From a virus, in the IMG/VR virus record IMGVR_UViG_3300020391_000007, positions 1 through 41,732 of that record: a stretch of 41,732 nt of DNA; one strand, given 5' to 3'. Numbering within the stretch: position 1 is the stretch's first letter; every line of letters begins with the position of its first letter. The notes under the pieces were generated by a model. The model did no database searches. It was not told the origin of the DNA and was given only the letters and a program-made list of their open reading frames with translations. Position numbers and translations under genes: made by a program. This document shows, piece after piece, positions 1 to 6,310 of the stretch.

Positions 1-272
1 GTTATGTGTATGTGAGGTCACTCCTTGTGGTTAGGGGGTGGCCTCCTTTGTTTTGGCACAAAAATGTGAAGGGGTTTCGTTATATATGTGTGCGCTTAAA
101 CCCCCCTAGACCCCTTGCGCGCCGCGCACCCAACCGCATACCCACTATCAACCTGCCACCCATTTGTTACCGCGTGCTTCCCAACCCGCATACTCACTCA
201 CCTCACGACGGACTGTATATCCGACGCCACCTATTTCACCACTTGAGCTAACCCTCAGGTTCTTCATCGGCT
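1..272. repeat. Left terminal direct repeat (imperfect)
   Basis: The first 272 bases recur at 41460-41732. About the first 77 bases are identical and about the last 115 differ at one position. The middle (about 78-155) carries roughly 20 differences and one 1-base indel. The repeat starts at base 1 and its partner ends at the last base, as expected for direct terminal repeats of a T7-like genome. True terminal repeats are copied during packaging and should be identical, so the divergence is odd. No credible gene lies inside. Confidence 0.85.
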
Positions 273-472
273 GTCCGTGTGTTTGCTAGGGTTTTTTGGT
301 AGTATGTGGCAAGCTGTATCATTACGTCGCCCTGTTGGAGGTTCTCGTAAAATCTGTAGGTTTCTGATGGGCGACCGCGGGGCGATGACACAGCATGCCT
401 TAGTCTATAGCGTAGAGTTCCAGTGGTTGGTTCTCGTAGGTTCGGACAGCCTAGTCATCAACATAACTAACT
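273..472. other. Gene-free leader between terminal repeat and early genes
   Basis: This 200-bp stretch is G/T-rich on the + strand, the opposite of the C-rich early arm that follows. I see no coding region of useful length on either strand. The 10-mer GGTTCTCGTA occurs twice, at 340-349 and 429-438. In T7 the equivalent place carries the strong host-type early promoters, so promoters are expected here, but I could not find a convincing -35/-10 pair. Confidence 0.4.
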
Positions 473-715
473 ATGAATACAGTATCAAAAACACAAATCA
501 AATCCGCTCAAGTTATCAACATCGGCTTCGTAGAGTCCAAAAACTCTTACGTCGTTCACTTCGCCGAACCGCAAGCAAACGGTGGCTACAAAGTCTACCC
601 AGAACACTGGACGAACTCATCTCAGATGCCAGCGTTCAAAATTGGGCAGTCCGTCAAGCTCATCCCAATCACGGGCACAGACAAAAAGGAGCGCCTCTGT
701 CCTATACCTGCCTAA
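473..715 (+). CDS. Small early protein, unknown function
   Basis: An 80-residue protein beginning MNTVSKTQIKSAQV and ending ERLCPIPA. I do not recognise the family. Alternating hydrophobic and polar residues (VINIGFVESKNSYVVHF, then a GQSVKLIPITG stretch) suggest a small beta-rich fold. It is the first gene after the terminal repeat, the position where T7-like phages keep host-takeover or anti-defence proteins. It shares the low-G, C-rich composition of the genes to 4199, which supports it being coding. There is no Shine-Dalgarno; the start follows an AT-rich leader. Function cannot be assigned. Confidence 0.6.
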   Translation: MNTVSKTQIKSAQVINIGFVESKNSYVVHFAEPQANGGYKVYPEHWTNSSQMPAFKIGQSVKLIPITGTDKKERLCPIPA

Positions 716-740
716 CCAGCCGCGCACGCTACCATCAAGT

Positions 741-763
741 GGGGACTCTATATCCCCCTTTTT
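741..763 (+). terminator. Possible weak hairpin terminator
   Basis: GGGGA (741-745) can pair with TCCCC (753-757) around a 7-base loop, followed by CTTTTT. It lies in the 92-bp gap after the 80-residue early gene. The stem is short, so this could be chance. Confidence 0.25.
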
Positions 764-807
764 GGAGCCCGGGGCCCTCTTTCTTTCCACTTTCCACTAA
801 CCAAATT

Positions 808-933
808 ATGAAATATAAAAAACCACTCGTTGCCACTCAACGCGAGTTCGATGCCGCCAAAATCGTATTTGCTTGCATCGTCGGCATTCAACTCATCACA
901 TTCATTGTAATCATCAACCAAATACTATCATGA
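808..933 (+). CDS. 41-residue single-span membrane protein
   Basis: A 41-residue protein starting MKYKKPLVATQREFDAAKIV. A basic N-terminus is followed by one long hydrophobic segment (about residues 18-38, including IVFACIVGIQLITFIVII), so it should be a single-pass inner-membrane protein. An AT-rich leader precedes the ATG and no Shine-Dalgarno is visible. Its stop overlaps the start of the next gene (ATGA at 930-933), suggesting translational coupling. A longer reading frame upstream in the same phase overlaps the 473-715 gene and is not believed. Function unknown; an early membrane protein could act in superinfection exclusion or membrane-associated takeover, but that is speculation. Confidence 0.55.
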   Translation: MKYKKPLVATQREFDAAKIVFACIVGIQLITFIVIINQILS

Positions 934-1172
934 CTACTGAACTATACAAATCCGCTATTGCACCTCTGACTCAATCAGACCAATTCGATATTGACGACCT
1001 CACTGCCAATATCATGGATGAAATCAGAAATATCCTTAAAAAATACGAGTCACATTTTCCAGACTGGAACGATGAAGACTGCACATACACTCTTGATGAT
1101 GAAATCTATTATCAAATCTATCATGAAATCCTAAACCACAAACTAGAAACAACTAAAAACAAAAATACATAA
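930..1172 (+). CDS. Small acidic early protein, unknown function
   Basis: An 80-residue acidic protein beginning MTTELYKSAIAPLTQSDQFD. The middle and end look mainly helical, with acidic clusters (DWNDEDC, DDEIYYQIYHEI). The start ATG overlaps the previous stop by four bases and the stop is one base before the next ATG, so 808-1461 reads as one tightly packed transcription unit. Acidic, small, early phage proteins sometimes mimic DNA (as T7 Ocr does), but nothing here proves that. No family recognised. Confidence 0.6.
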   Translation: MTTELYKSAIAPLTQSDQFDIDDLTANIMDEIRNILKKYESHFPDWNDEDCTYTLDDEIYYQIYHEILNHKLETTKNKNT

Positions 1173-1173
1173 C

Positions 1174-1461
1174 ATGAAAAAACAAACATACACAATACAA
1201 GTAACCTGCAACGCATATCAATTCAGCAAGATACAGCGTTTTATTAAAGGAACCATACCAAAGAAAAACAAGCCTGAACGCTTAATTGAACAATATGGCA
1301 AACAATGCGAAGAGCTAGTCAAATACGGCTACAATGCCAAACACATCTACAACGTTATCAAAAACTCGCGCAATGAAACGCAAGAACCGATAAAACTACA
1401 AGATGTATACAATCTCATCAACAACATGGGATACAAACTAACATACACTAAAAACAAATAA
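1174..1461 (+). CDS. Small basic early protein, unknown function
   Basis: A 95-residue lysine- and tyrosine-rich protein beginning MKKQTYTIQVTCNAYQF. The N-terminal stretch looks like a beta strand followed by a basic helix (about residues 19-35). The second half (KYGYNAKHIYNVIKNS, then DVYNLINNMGYKL) is helical and could form a small nucleic-acid-binding fold, but I cannot name one. It starts two bases after the preceding stop and ends 20 bases before the amidoligase gene, with the same C-over-G composition, so it may be an accessory of that cassette. Confidence 0.6.
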   Translation: MKKQTYTIQVTCNAYQFSKIQRFIKGTIPKKNKPERLIEQYGKQCEELVKYGYNAKHIYNVIKNSRNETQEPIKLQDVYNLINNMGYKLTYTKNK

Positions 1462-1481
1462 CCATATAACCACATATACAT

Positions 1482-3119
1482 ATGAATCCAAAACAACTAA
1501 GAGATTACTTGTTCACTAACCACTACAAGCCATGGCCTGTTCAAGAAGCCATCAAACCACACACTAACTATCAAGACTATCGAAAAGAACTAAATGGTTC
1601 TGAAAACATAGTCATAGCGTTTGGCCCTTCATCTGGTCAAACTTTTCCTCGTGAAGAATGTAGATATATCAAACAATCACCTGACGCCCACACAGCAGAA
1701 TACTTCTGGATGTTACGCTCAGACATCTTCTCATACAATCTACGCGGAAGTTTATCAGAAGGTGTGCCAACCGATTACGTAATATGTGTCCATGAAGGAG
1801 ATTATGACCCAGTTCATCCAGATGACATGGTTCTTACCTACTGCAACAGATGGCTTCCTAAAGAAAAATGCGTTACTCTATCGCCTCGATTTTATGCAGA
1901 CGACGTAGACAACAGTGACTCAATCTATCAATACATGGGCGACGTCAGAGAAACTTACGATGGCGATATCATTTGTAATGCCCACGCTATCTTTTGCGAA
2001 AGCGACCACAATTGGTATCACGAAGATGAAGCTAACAGTATCCTAGAATACAACGACTGTCGTGACTACTACGTTCATCCAGACGACGACAACGTTCGCT
2101 GGTGCATAGACATTAACCAATACGCCTTAACAGATGACTGTTATTACTGTCACCAAACTGATGATAACTACTACTATGAAAACAATCTACCATCGCATGA
2201 CCACACACAGACTATCCAAGACTATCACTGCGGCGTCGAACCAAACTTCCACTGCTTACCGCTCGACCAAAACAAACCGTTATCTAAATACACTATCGGC
2301 TTCGAAGTAGAAAAAGCTTGTCTAAACGGCGGTGCAAATGAAGCTGGTTCTTACATCGAACAACAGCCGCTATTCAGCCATTGGGAAACCGACAGCTCAT
2401 GCGGTATCGAAGGTATCACCAACATCTATTCACTAGACAACTTGCAACAATTCACAAACCACGCTTGCGACAGTGACTACCTTAACTTAAATACCAATCA
2501 TAGATGCGGTGGTCACATCAACTTCGCCCACCGAGAAAACAAGCTACAATACTGGCATATCCGTCCTTGGCTTGGTCTCATCTTCTCTATGTGGAAAAAA
2601 CGACTAACCAATCAATACTCAAGCTGTAACAAAAAGCTTAATCCATATCGTGGCACTGACCATCACTACGGCGCTCTCGTAGAAAAAGGCAGATTACGTA
2701 GCAACACTAGGTTCGAACTACGATTACCTAACAGAGTCAAAGACCGCGCATGTATCATACGTCGCTTCAAACTTATGCAAGCTCTAACAGAATGTATAGA
2801 ACACTACATCAATGAAGACTTCACTTGGATGACTGCTACTTACGATGACAAAATTCAAGGCATACCTAACTGGATGTATAAAGACGCAGACAACATAGAA
2901 TGGGACGTCAAAATCAGAGAAATTCTAGCCGACATCAGCGCACCAACACAAGCACGCACACGGTTCTTTGTCGAAAAAGCAAAAGACATGCTATTCGACG
3001 GCTATGCAGAACAAAACCACAAACGTGTTCTAACTTACGCATATGCTTTCCAAAGCTACATCGACGAAGAACAACCTTCACAATCAGTAACACGTCTAAC
3101 CAATGGATACATCAACTAA
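1482..3119 (+). CDS. Amidoligase (glutamine-synthetase-fold COOH-NH2 ligase family) with Cys/acidic N-terminal region
   Basis: A 545-residue protein. The C-terminal half carries the ordered motifs I associate with the phage/bacterial amidoligase family, whose members join a carboxylate to an amine using ATP. These are GFEVEK at 273-278, WETDSSCGIEG at 301-311 (acidic metal/ATP-site-like), CGGHINF at 342-348 and RFELRLPNRV at 410-419. The first 250 residues are rich in Cys, His, Asp and Tyr (for example DDCYYCHQTDD), suggesting a metal-binding or substrate-recognition region that is not part of the ligase core. The downstream gene, 21 bases away, encodes a glutamine amidotransferase/cyclotransferase fusion, the expected partner for supplying or removing an amino group. 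Substrate unknown. The family call rests on motifs seen by eye. Confidence 0.75.
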   Translation: MNPKQLRDYLFTNHYKPWPVQEAIKPHTNYQDYRKELNGSENIVIAFGPSSGQTFPREECRYIKQSPDAHTAEYFWMLRSDIFSYNLRGSLSEGVPTDYVICVHEGDYDPVHPDDMVLTYCNRWLPKEKCVTLSPRFYADDVDNSDSIYQYMGDVRETYDGDIICNAHAIFCESDHNWYHEDEANSILEYNDCRDYYVHPDDDNVRWCIDINQYALTDDCYYCHQTDDNYYYENNLPSHDHTQTIQDYHCGVEPNFHCLPLDQNKPLSKYTIGFEVEKACLNGGANEAGSYIEQQPLFSHWETDSSCGIEGITNIYSLDNLQQFTNHACDSDYLNLNTNHRCGGHINFAHRENKLQYWHIRPWLGLIFSMWKKRLTNQYSSCNKKLNPYRGTDHHYGALVEKGRLRSNTRFELRLPNRVKDRACIIRRFKLMQALTECIEHYINEDFTWMTATYDDKIQGIPNWMYKDADNIEWDVKIREILADISAPTQARTRFFVEKAKDMLFDGYAEQNHKRVLTYAYAFQSYIDEEQPSQSVTRLTNGYIN

Positions 3120-3140
3120 CCACACAATACACACACTACT

Positions 3141-4199
3141 ATGTGCTTAATAATACACAAACCAAACGCGGATACTATCATCCCGCAACACATACTCGAC
3201 AATGCAGAAGACATCAATCCAGACGGCTTCGGTATTGTTTACACTGACACCAACGAATGCATCCGCACTATGGATTACAACTATGCTCACGAACTTGTCA
3301 TAGCCAAACGCCCATTCGTTGCTCATTATCGTTACGCCACACGCGGCACTGTCGACAAAGCTACTTGTCATCCTTACCATATCCAAGGCCTCATACGTCT
3401 GTTCAGTAACGGCACTGTCGCCGACCTTGGTGACAAAGACACTTGTGACACAAAAATCGTCGCTGGCTATCTCAAAACGTTCAACCAAGATACATGGGAA
3501 CCTATGCTCAGCATGACCGAGACAAGATTCGCTATCACGTATCCAGACGGTAGTGTATCACGCCACGGCAAATGGCACGAAAAAGACAACGTGTTCTATT
3601 CCAAGAACAACTGCTTCCATACCAGACAATCCAAAATTGGATTCCACTATAGTAAATCATACAAAAGCACTTATAGCACGTATGGAGATTACTGGGACAA
3701 CGAAGACTACTGGGATAACGGTGTCTGCAATACAGGCACTAGCTTCAATACACCATATGATATGTCTGACACGTCTAGTGCATACGAAAACACAGGCTTC
3801 AAAATTGTAGATACCTTAGGTGACCAAGACATATACGACTGGCAAGACATTAACCTAGTCGCTGTCTACGGAACACTCAAGTCTGGACACACTAACCATG
3901 ACATCCTCGGTGACTCTAGTCTAATCGGTGTAGGCAAAACTGTTAGCAAATACGCAATGCAAGCCGACGCTATACCTTATGTATACGAACACGAGCATCG
4001 CGACCAAATATCCGTAGAAGTCTACGAAGTTGACGCAGACACCACCAAGCTACGTCTAGACAACCTAGAATCTCACCCACATTTCTATGAACGTAAACTA
4101 ACCGACATAGAACTCACCGATGGTAGCGTCCACACCTGCTGGCTCTACTTCGTTCAACAAGAACCCAAAAAACACATGAAATACATACAAACATATTAG
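3141..4199 (+). CDS. Class II glutamine amidotransferase fused to a gamma-glutamylcyclotransferase-like (AIG2/GGCT) domain
   Basis: A 352-residue two-domain protein. Cys2 directly follows the initiator Met, as needed for an N-terminal nucleophile after Met removal. Residues that match the glutamine site of GlmS-type enzymes follow in order: AHYRYATRG at 61-69, CHPY at 76-79, SNG at 89-91 (usually HNG) and DTK at 103-105. A tyrosine/aspartate/asparagine-rich linker spans about 165-235. The C-terminal domain has the GGCT signature AVYGTLKSG at 241-249 and a candidate catalytic Glu310 in LESHPHFYER. The first domain should release ammonia from glutamine; the second resembles enzymes that cleave gamma-glutamyl-amine bonds with cyclisation. 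It is encoded just after the amidoligase, so the two probably act in one pathway. A terminator follows. Confidence 0.8.
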   Translation: MCLIIHKPNADTIIPQHILDNAEDINPDGFGIVYTDTNECIRTMDYNYAHELVIAKRPFVAHYRYATRGTVDKATCHPYHIQGLIRLFSNGTVADLGDKDTCDTKIVAGYLKTFNQDTWEPMLSMTETRFAITYPDGSVSRHGKWHEKDNVFYSKNNCFHTRQSKIGFHYSKSYKSTYSTYGDYWDNEDYWDNGVCNTGTSFNTPYDMSDTSSAYENTGFKIVDTLGDQDIYDWQDINLVAVYGTLKSGHTNHDILGDSSLIGVGKTVSKYAMQADAIPYVYEHEHRDQISVEVYEVDADTTKLRLDNLESHPHFYERKLTDIELTDGSVHTCWLYFVQQEPKKHMKYIQTY

Positions 4200-4561
4200 C
4201 CCTACAATAGACTACATACTAATCATAACTAACATAACATTATTTATTATTATACTATATCTATCGGCTAAATAACCACAAAAGCTCAGAGATACCCTCT
4301 CTGGGCTTTTTTTCTGCTATTCCAGGGCCCCTGGTATACCCTTGCACTCGTCGCTGTCTTGCCCACCACTATCACGTTGCCTGTTTTTTGTTCAAAACGA
4401 TTATTTTTTATTCATAAATACAACGGTATGCCGCTTGTAGCAAATCCCCTGCAATCCGATATTATCCTTCGTCAACCCTTGACGTAAGGTATCCAACAAA
4501 AAGAGTCGGATTAGTTTCTTTTTTCTTGCTTTGTGTCGCAAACCTGCGAATCTTTAAAATT
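4200..4561. other. Intergenic region between early arm and integration module
   Basis: No gene is visible on either strand. It contains an AT-rich stretch (4220-4260), the terminator at 4283-4313, a CCAGGGGCCCTGG-like palindrome near 4322, and a small hairpin TCGCA-AACC-TGCGA at 4536-4549 just before the next gene. TATTAT near 4459, about 19 bases after a TTGTAG, could be a weak promoter for the integrase operon, but the match is poor. Confidence 0.5.
4283..4313 (+). terminator. Intrinsic terminator ending the early arm
   Basis: AGCTCAGAGA (4283-4292) pairs with TCTCTGGGCT (4298-4307) through ten pairs including one G-U, around a 5-base loop, and is followed directly by a run of T. It lies 84 bases after the amidotransferase-cyclotransferase stop and separates the early arm from the integration module. 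Confidence 0.85.
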
Positions 4562-4789
4562 ATGACCACAAGAATACACACAAGAAACACACAATATCGT
4601 AACTTATACCGTGCAAATCCCGTCGCCGTTAAGTTTACCACACAAAAAGTATGGGAAAGAGAGACTAAAGAACTCATAGATATCGCGCATGCCGCTTTTT
4701 GGGCTAGACGAAACTTAAAAGCTCCTTGGGTGTCTAAAGATACAGTCGGTGCGTTTGACTCGGCTGAAAGAGGGGATGGGTTAAAATGA
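4562..4789 (+). CDS. Small protein upstream of and overlapping the integrase gene
   Basis: A 75-residue basic protein starting MTTRIHTRNTQYRNLYRANP. A longer frame begins upstream at a non-standard position, but the ATG at 4562 is preferred because the sequence before it is AT-rich leader with a hairpin. The stop overlaps the integrase start in an ATGA arrangement (4786-4789), so the two are probably translationally coupled. The size, basic charge and place next to int would fit an excisionase or recombination directionality factor, but I see no clear winged-helix motif. This is inference from position only. Confidence 0.6.
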   Translation: MTTRIHTRNTQYRNLYRANPVAVKFTTQKVWERETKELIDIAHAAFWARRNLKAPWVSKDTVGAFDSAERGDGLK

Positions 4790-5793
4790 GTGTAAGATTA
4801 AACGGCAATAAGTTCTTGGCTGACTTCATGTCTAACGGAGTTCGTTATCGTAAACAGTTTCCTACCACCGAGGAAGCAGACGCTTGGGAAGCCGAGCTAA
4901 AGAAACGCATCAGGCTCAATATTCCTTATCAAGAGTTACTTGACGCCAAAAACGGCAAGATTACTATTGATGAGCTACTGAGTAAGACCTTTGTTCGTTA
5001 TTGGGAGGACACAGCTAACGAGTCTACTCAACTAGGTAACATCCGTCTTATCAACGAGTTCTTTGGAGCTAACCAGTCAGTAGACAAAATAGACGCCTCT
5101 TCTCTTGACGAATTTATTGGAGCTATGGAGCGTAAAGGCTTAGCGGCTTCTACCATAAATGGGCGGCTTGCAACAATTAGCAAGGCTCTCACTTACGCTC
5201 AAGATAGAGGCTACATAAACAGCCGACCTAAGATTGAACGGAAGAAAGTTAGTAACCAACGCCTTCGCTTCTTTACTGAAGAAGAAGAGTACGAAATGCT
5301 AGAGGCTTTGCGTGCCGACGGGCGTAATCATTTTGCCCACTTTGTTGAGTGGAGCATTGACACTGGTATGCGTCCTATAGAGTCCCGTAATGTGTCTCAG
5401 GCGTCTCTTCGTGAAGACCCAGAGCTAGGATACCTTATTGACCTGCGTAAGACCAAGAACGCTTACCCACGTACCATACCGCTAACCAAGAGAGCGCACT
5501 TCGCGTTCACTTATTTAACGTCAACTGAATTTATGCCCTTTGCCCAGTTTACAGAAAGTAACATCCGTAAAAACTGGAGGTTCGTCCGTGAGGCTATGAA
5601 TGATGTAGACCCAGAGTTCGTGTTCTATTTGACACGGCACACCTGTGCGTCGCGCTTAGTCCAACGCAATGTACCACTTCATGTGGTCAAAGAGTGGATG
5701 GGACACCGCACCTATGAAATGACTTTGCGCTACGCTAAGCTTACACCAAGGAATTTCCTTGACGCTAAGGTTGCGCTGGAGCAAGCTCTCTAA
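4786..5793 (+). CDS. int: Tyrosine recombinase (phage integrase)
   Basis: A 335-residue tyrosine integrase that would recombine attP with a bacterial tRNA gene. The N-terminal part (VRYRKQFPTTEEADAWE) resembles the arm-binding/AP2-like domain. The central SAM-like core-binding domain runs about 60-150. The catalytic domain shows Arg196 (DTGMRP), Arg284 in TRHTCAS, His307 in MGHRT and the nucleophile Tyr316 in LRYAK. The first position of the usual HxxR box is Tyr281 rather than His, a change tolerated in some phage integrases. It lies upstream of the RNA polymerase gene with attP between them, the arrangement known from integrase-bearing marine T7-like phages such as P-SSP7 and some pelagiphages. 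Confidence 0.95.
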   Translation: MSVRLNGNKFLADFMSNGVRYRKQFPTTEEADAWEAELKKRIRLNIPYQELLDAKNGKITIDELLSKTFVRYWEDTANESTQLGNIRLINEFFGANQSVDKIDASSLDEFIGAMERKGLAASTINGRLATISKALTYAQDRGYINSRPKIERKKVSNQRLRFFTEEEEYEMLEALRADGRNHFAHFVEWSIDTGMRPIESRNVSQASLREDPELGYLIDLRKTKNAYPRTIPLTKRAHFAFTYLTSTEFMPFAQFTESNIRKNWRFVREAMNDVDPEFVFYLTRHTCASRLVQRNVPLHVVKEWMGHRTYEMTLRYAKLTPRNFLDAKVALEQAL

Positions 5794-5837
5794 CTTTATG
5801 AGAACATCAACACTACTAACCAAACTAACCAAAAAAT

Positions 5838-6029
5838 ATGCCATCAAAACAAGTAAACCACTCGCTGTTCAAACCAGACGCCGACGCCGTTCTAACAAGA
5901 GGGCTAAACGCAATGACCAAAGCGTGTGACTCGTTATCAAAGCAAAACGAACAGTTAATTAAAGACATTGAGGGTCTAAAACGTAAAATTGCGCGACTCC
6001 AAGAGCGATTAATTATAGATAATAAGTGA
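5838..6029 (+). CDS. Small coiled-coil protein between int and attP
   Basis: A 63-residue protein starting MPSKQVNHSLFKPDADAV. The second half is a strong heptad-like coiled coil (about residues 32-60, with LSKQNEQLIKDIEGLKRKI), so it is probably an oligomer. It follows int by 44 bases after an A-rich leader, and its stop codon lies inside the first 21-nt repeat flanking attP. It could regulate integration or lysogeny, but there is no recognisable DNA-binding motif. Confidence 0.6.
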   Translation: MPSKQVNHSLFKPDADAVLTRGLNAMTKACDSLSKQNEQLIKDIEGLKRKIARLQERLIIDNK

Positions 6030-6045
6030 CAATATGCTGACAAAC
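6025..6045 (+). repeat. attP-flanking direct repeat, left copy (candidate integrase arm site)
   Basis: AGTGACAATATGCTGACAAAC matches 6282-6302 (AGTGACAATACACTGACAAAT) at 18 of 21 positions. A third, shorter AGTGACAAA occurs at about 6065. The repeats bracket the tRNA-derived core and may be integrase arm-binding sites. Confidence 0.55.
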
Positions 6046-6134
6046 TACGTCGCTAATAACAATCAGTGACAAATTTCTTAATATTAGGTAAAAATAGACA
6101 AGCTAAAATTATGTTTTAAAAACAACAATTTAAG

Positions 6135-6193
6135 TGGTGGGCGACTCTGGAATCGAACCAGACGTGCGTCTCCGCGAGGGAGTTACAGTCTCT
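6135..6193 (-). other. attP: Predicted attP core: 3' half of a tRNA-Tyr gene
   Basis: Read on the - strand this is the anticodon arm to CCA end of a class II tRNA. There is an anticodon loop CTGTAAC (GTA, tyrosine; 6182-6188), a long variable arm GCG-GAGA-CGC, a T arm TCTGG-TTCGATT-CCAGA, the acceptor strand GTCGCCC and ACCA. The 5' half of a tRNA is missing and the anticodon stem has one A-C mismatch, so it is not a working tRNA. Integrases of this class use tRNA 3' ends so that integration restores the host gene. This predicts insertion into a host tRNA-Tyr(GTA) gene. Confidence 0.8.
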
Positions 6194-6281
6194 CGAAAAA
6201 ATCGAATCGACGTAAACCGTTGATTTTTTAAGTAATAATTTCAATCACATATCCGTTGCTGACAGCAGTTTACTGTTGCGT

Positions 6282-6302
6282 AGTGACAATACACTGACAA
6301 AT
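6282..6302 (+). repeat. attP-flanking direct repeat, right copy (candidate integrase arm site)
   Basis: This is the partner of 6025-6045 with three differences. It ends eight bases before the RNA polymerase start codon, so integrase bound here could also affect polymerase expression. Confidence 0.55.
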
Positions 6303-6310
6303 ATTTGAGG

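Noticed and set aside
6-251. 81-codon open frame inside the left terminal repeat
   Set aside because: The frame is disrupted or altered by the differences in the right copy, the protein is Pro/Arg/His-rich with no fold signature, and terminal repeats of such phages are normally non-coding.
277-933. 218-codon open frame
   Set aside because: Most of it overlaps the 473-715 gene in another phase and has random-looking composition. Only its last 41 codons (808-933) look like a real gene.
4478-4510. TTGACG near 4478 as an integrase promoter -35 box
   Set aside because: No acceptable -10 hexamer lies 16-18 bases downstream.
6135-6193. Functional tRNA-Tyr gene
   Set aside because: The D arm and 5' acceptor strand are missing; upstream sequence does not pair with GTCGCCC. 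It fits an attP copy of a tRNA 3' end.
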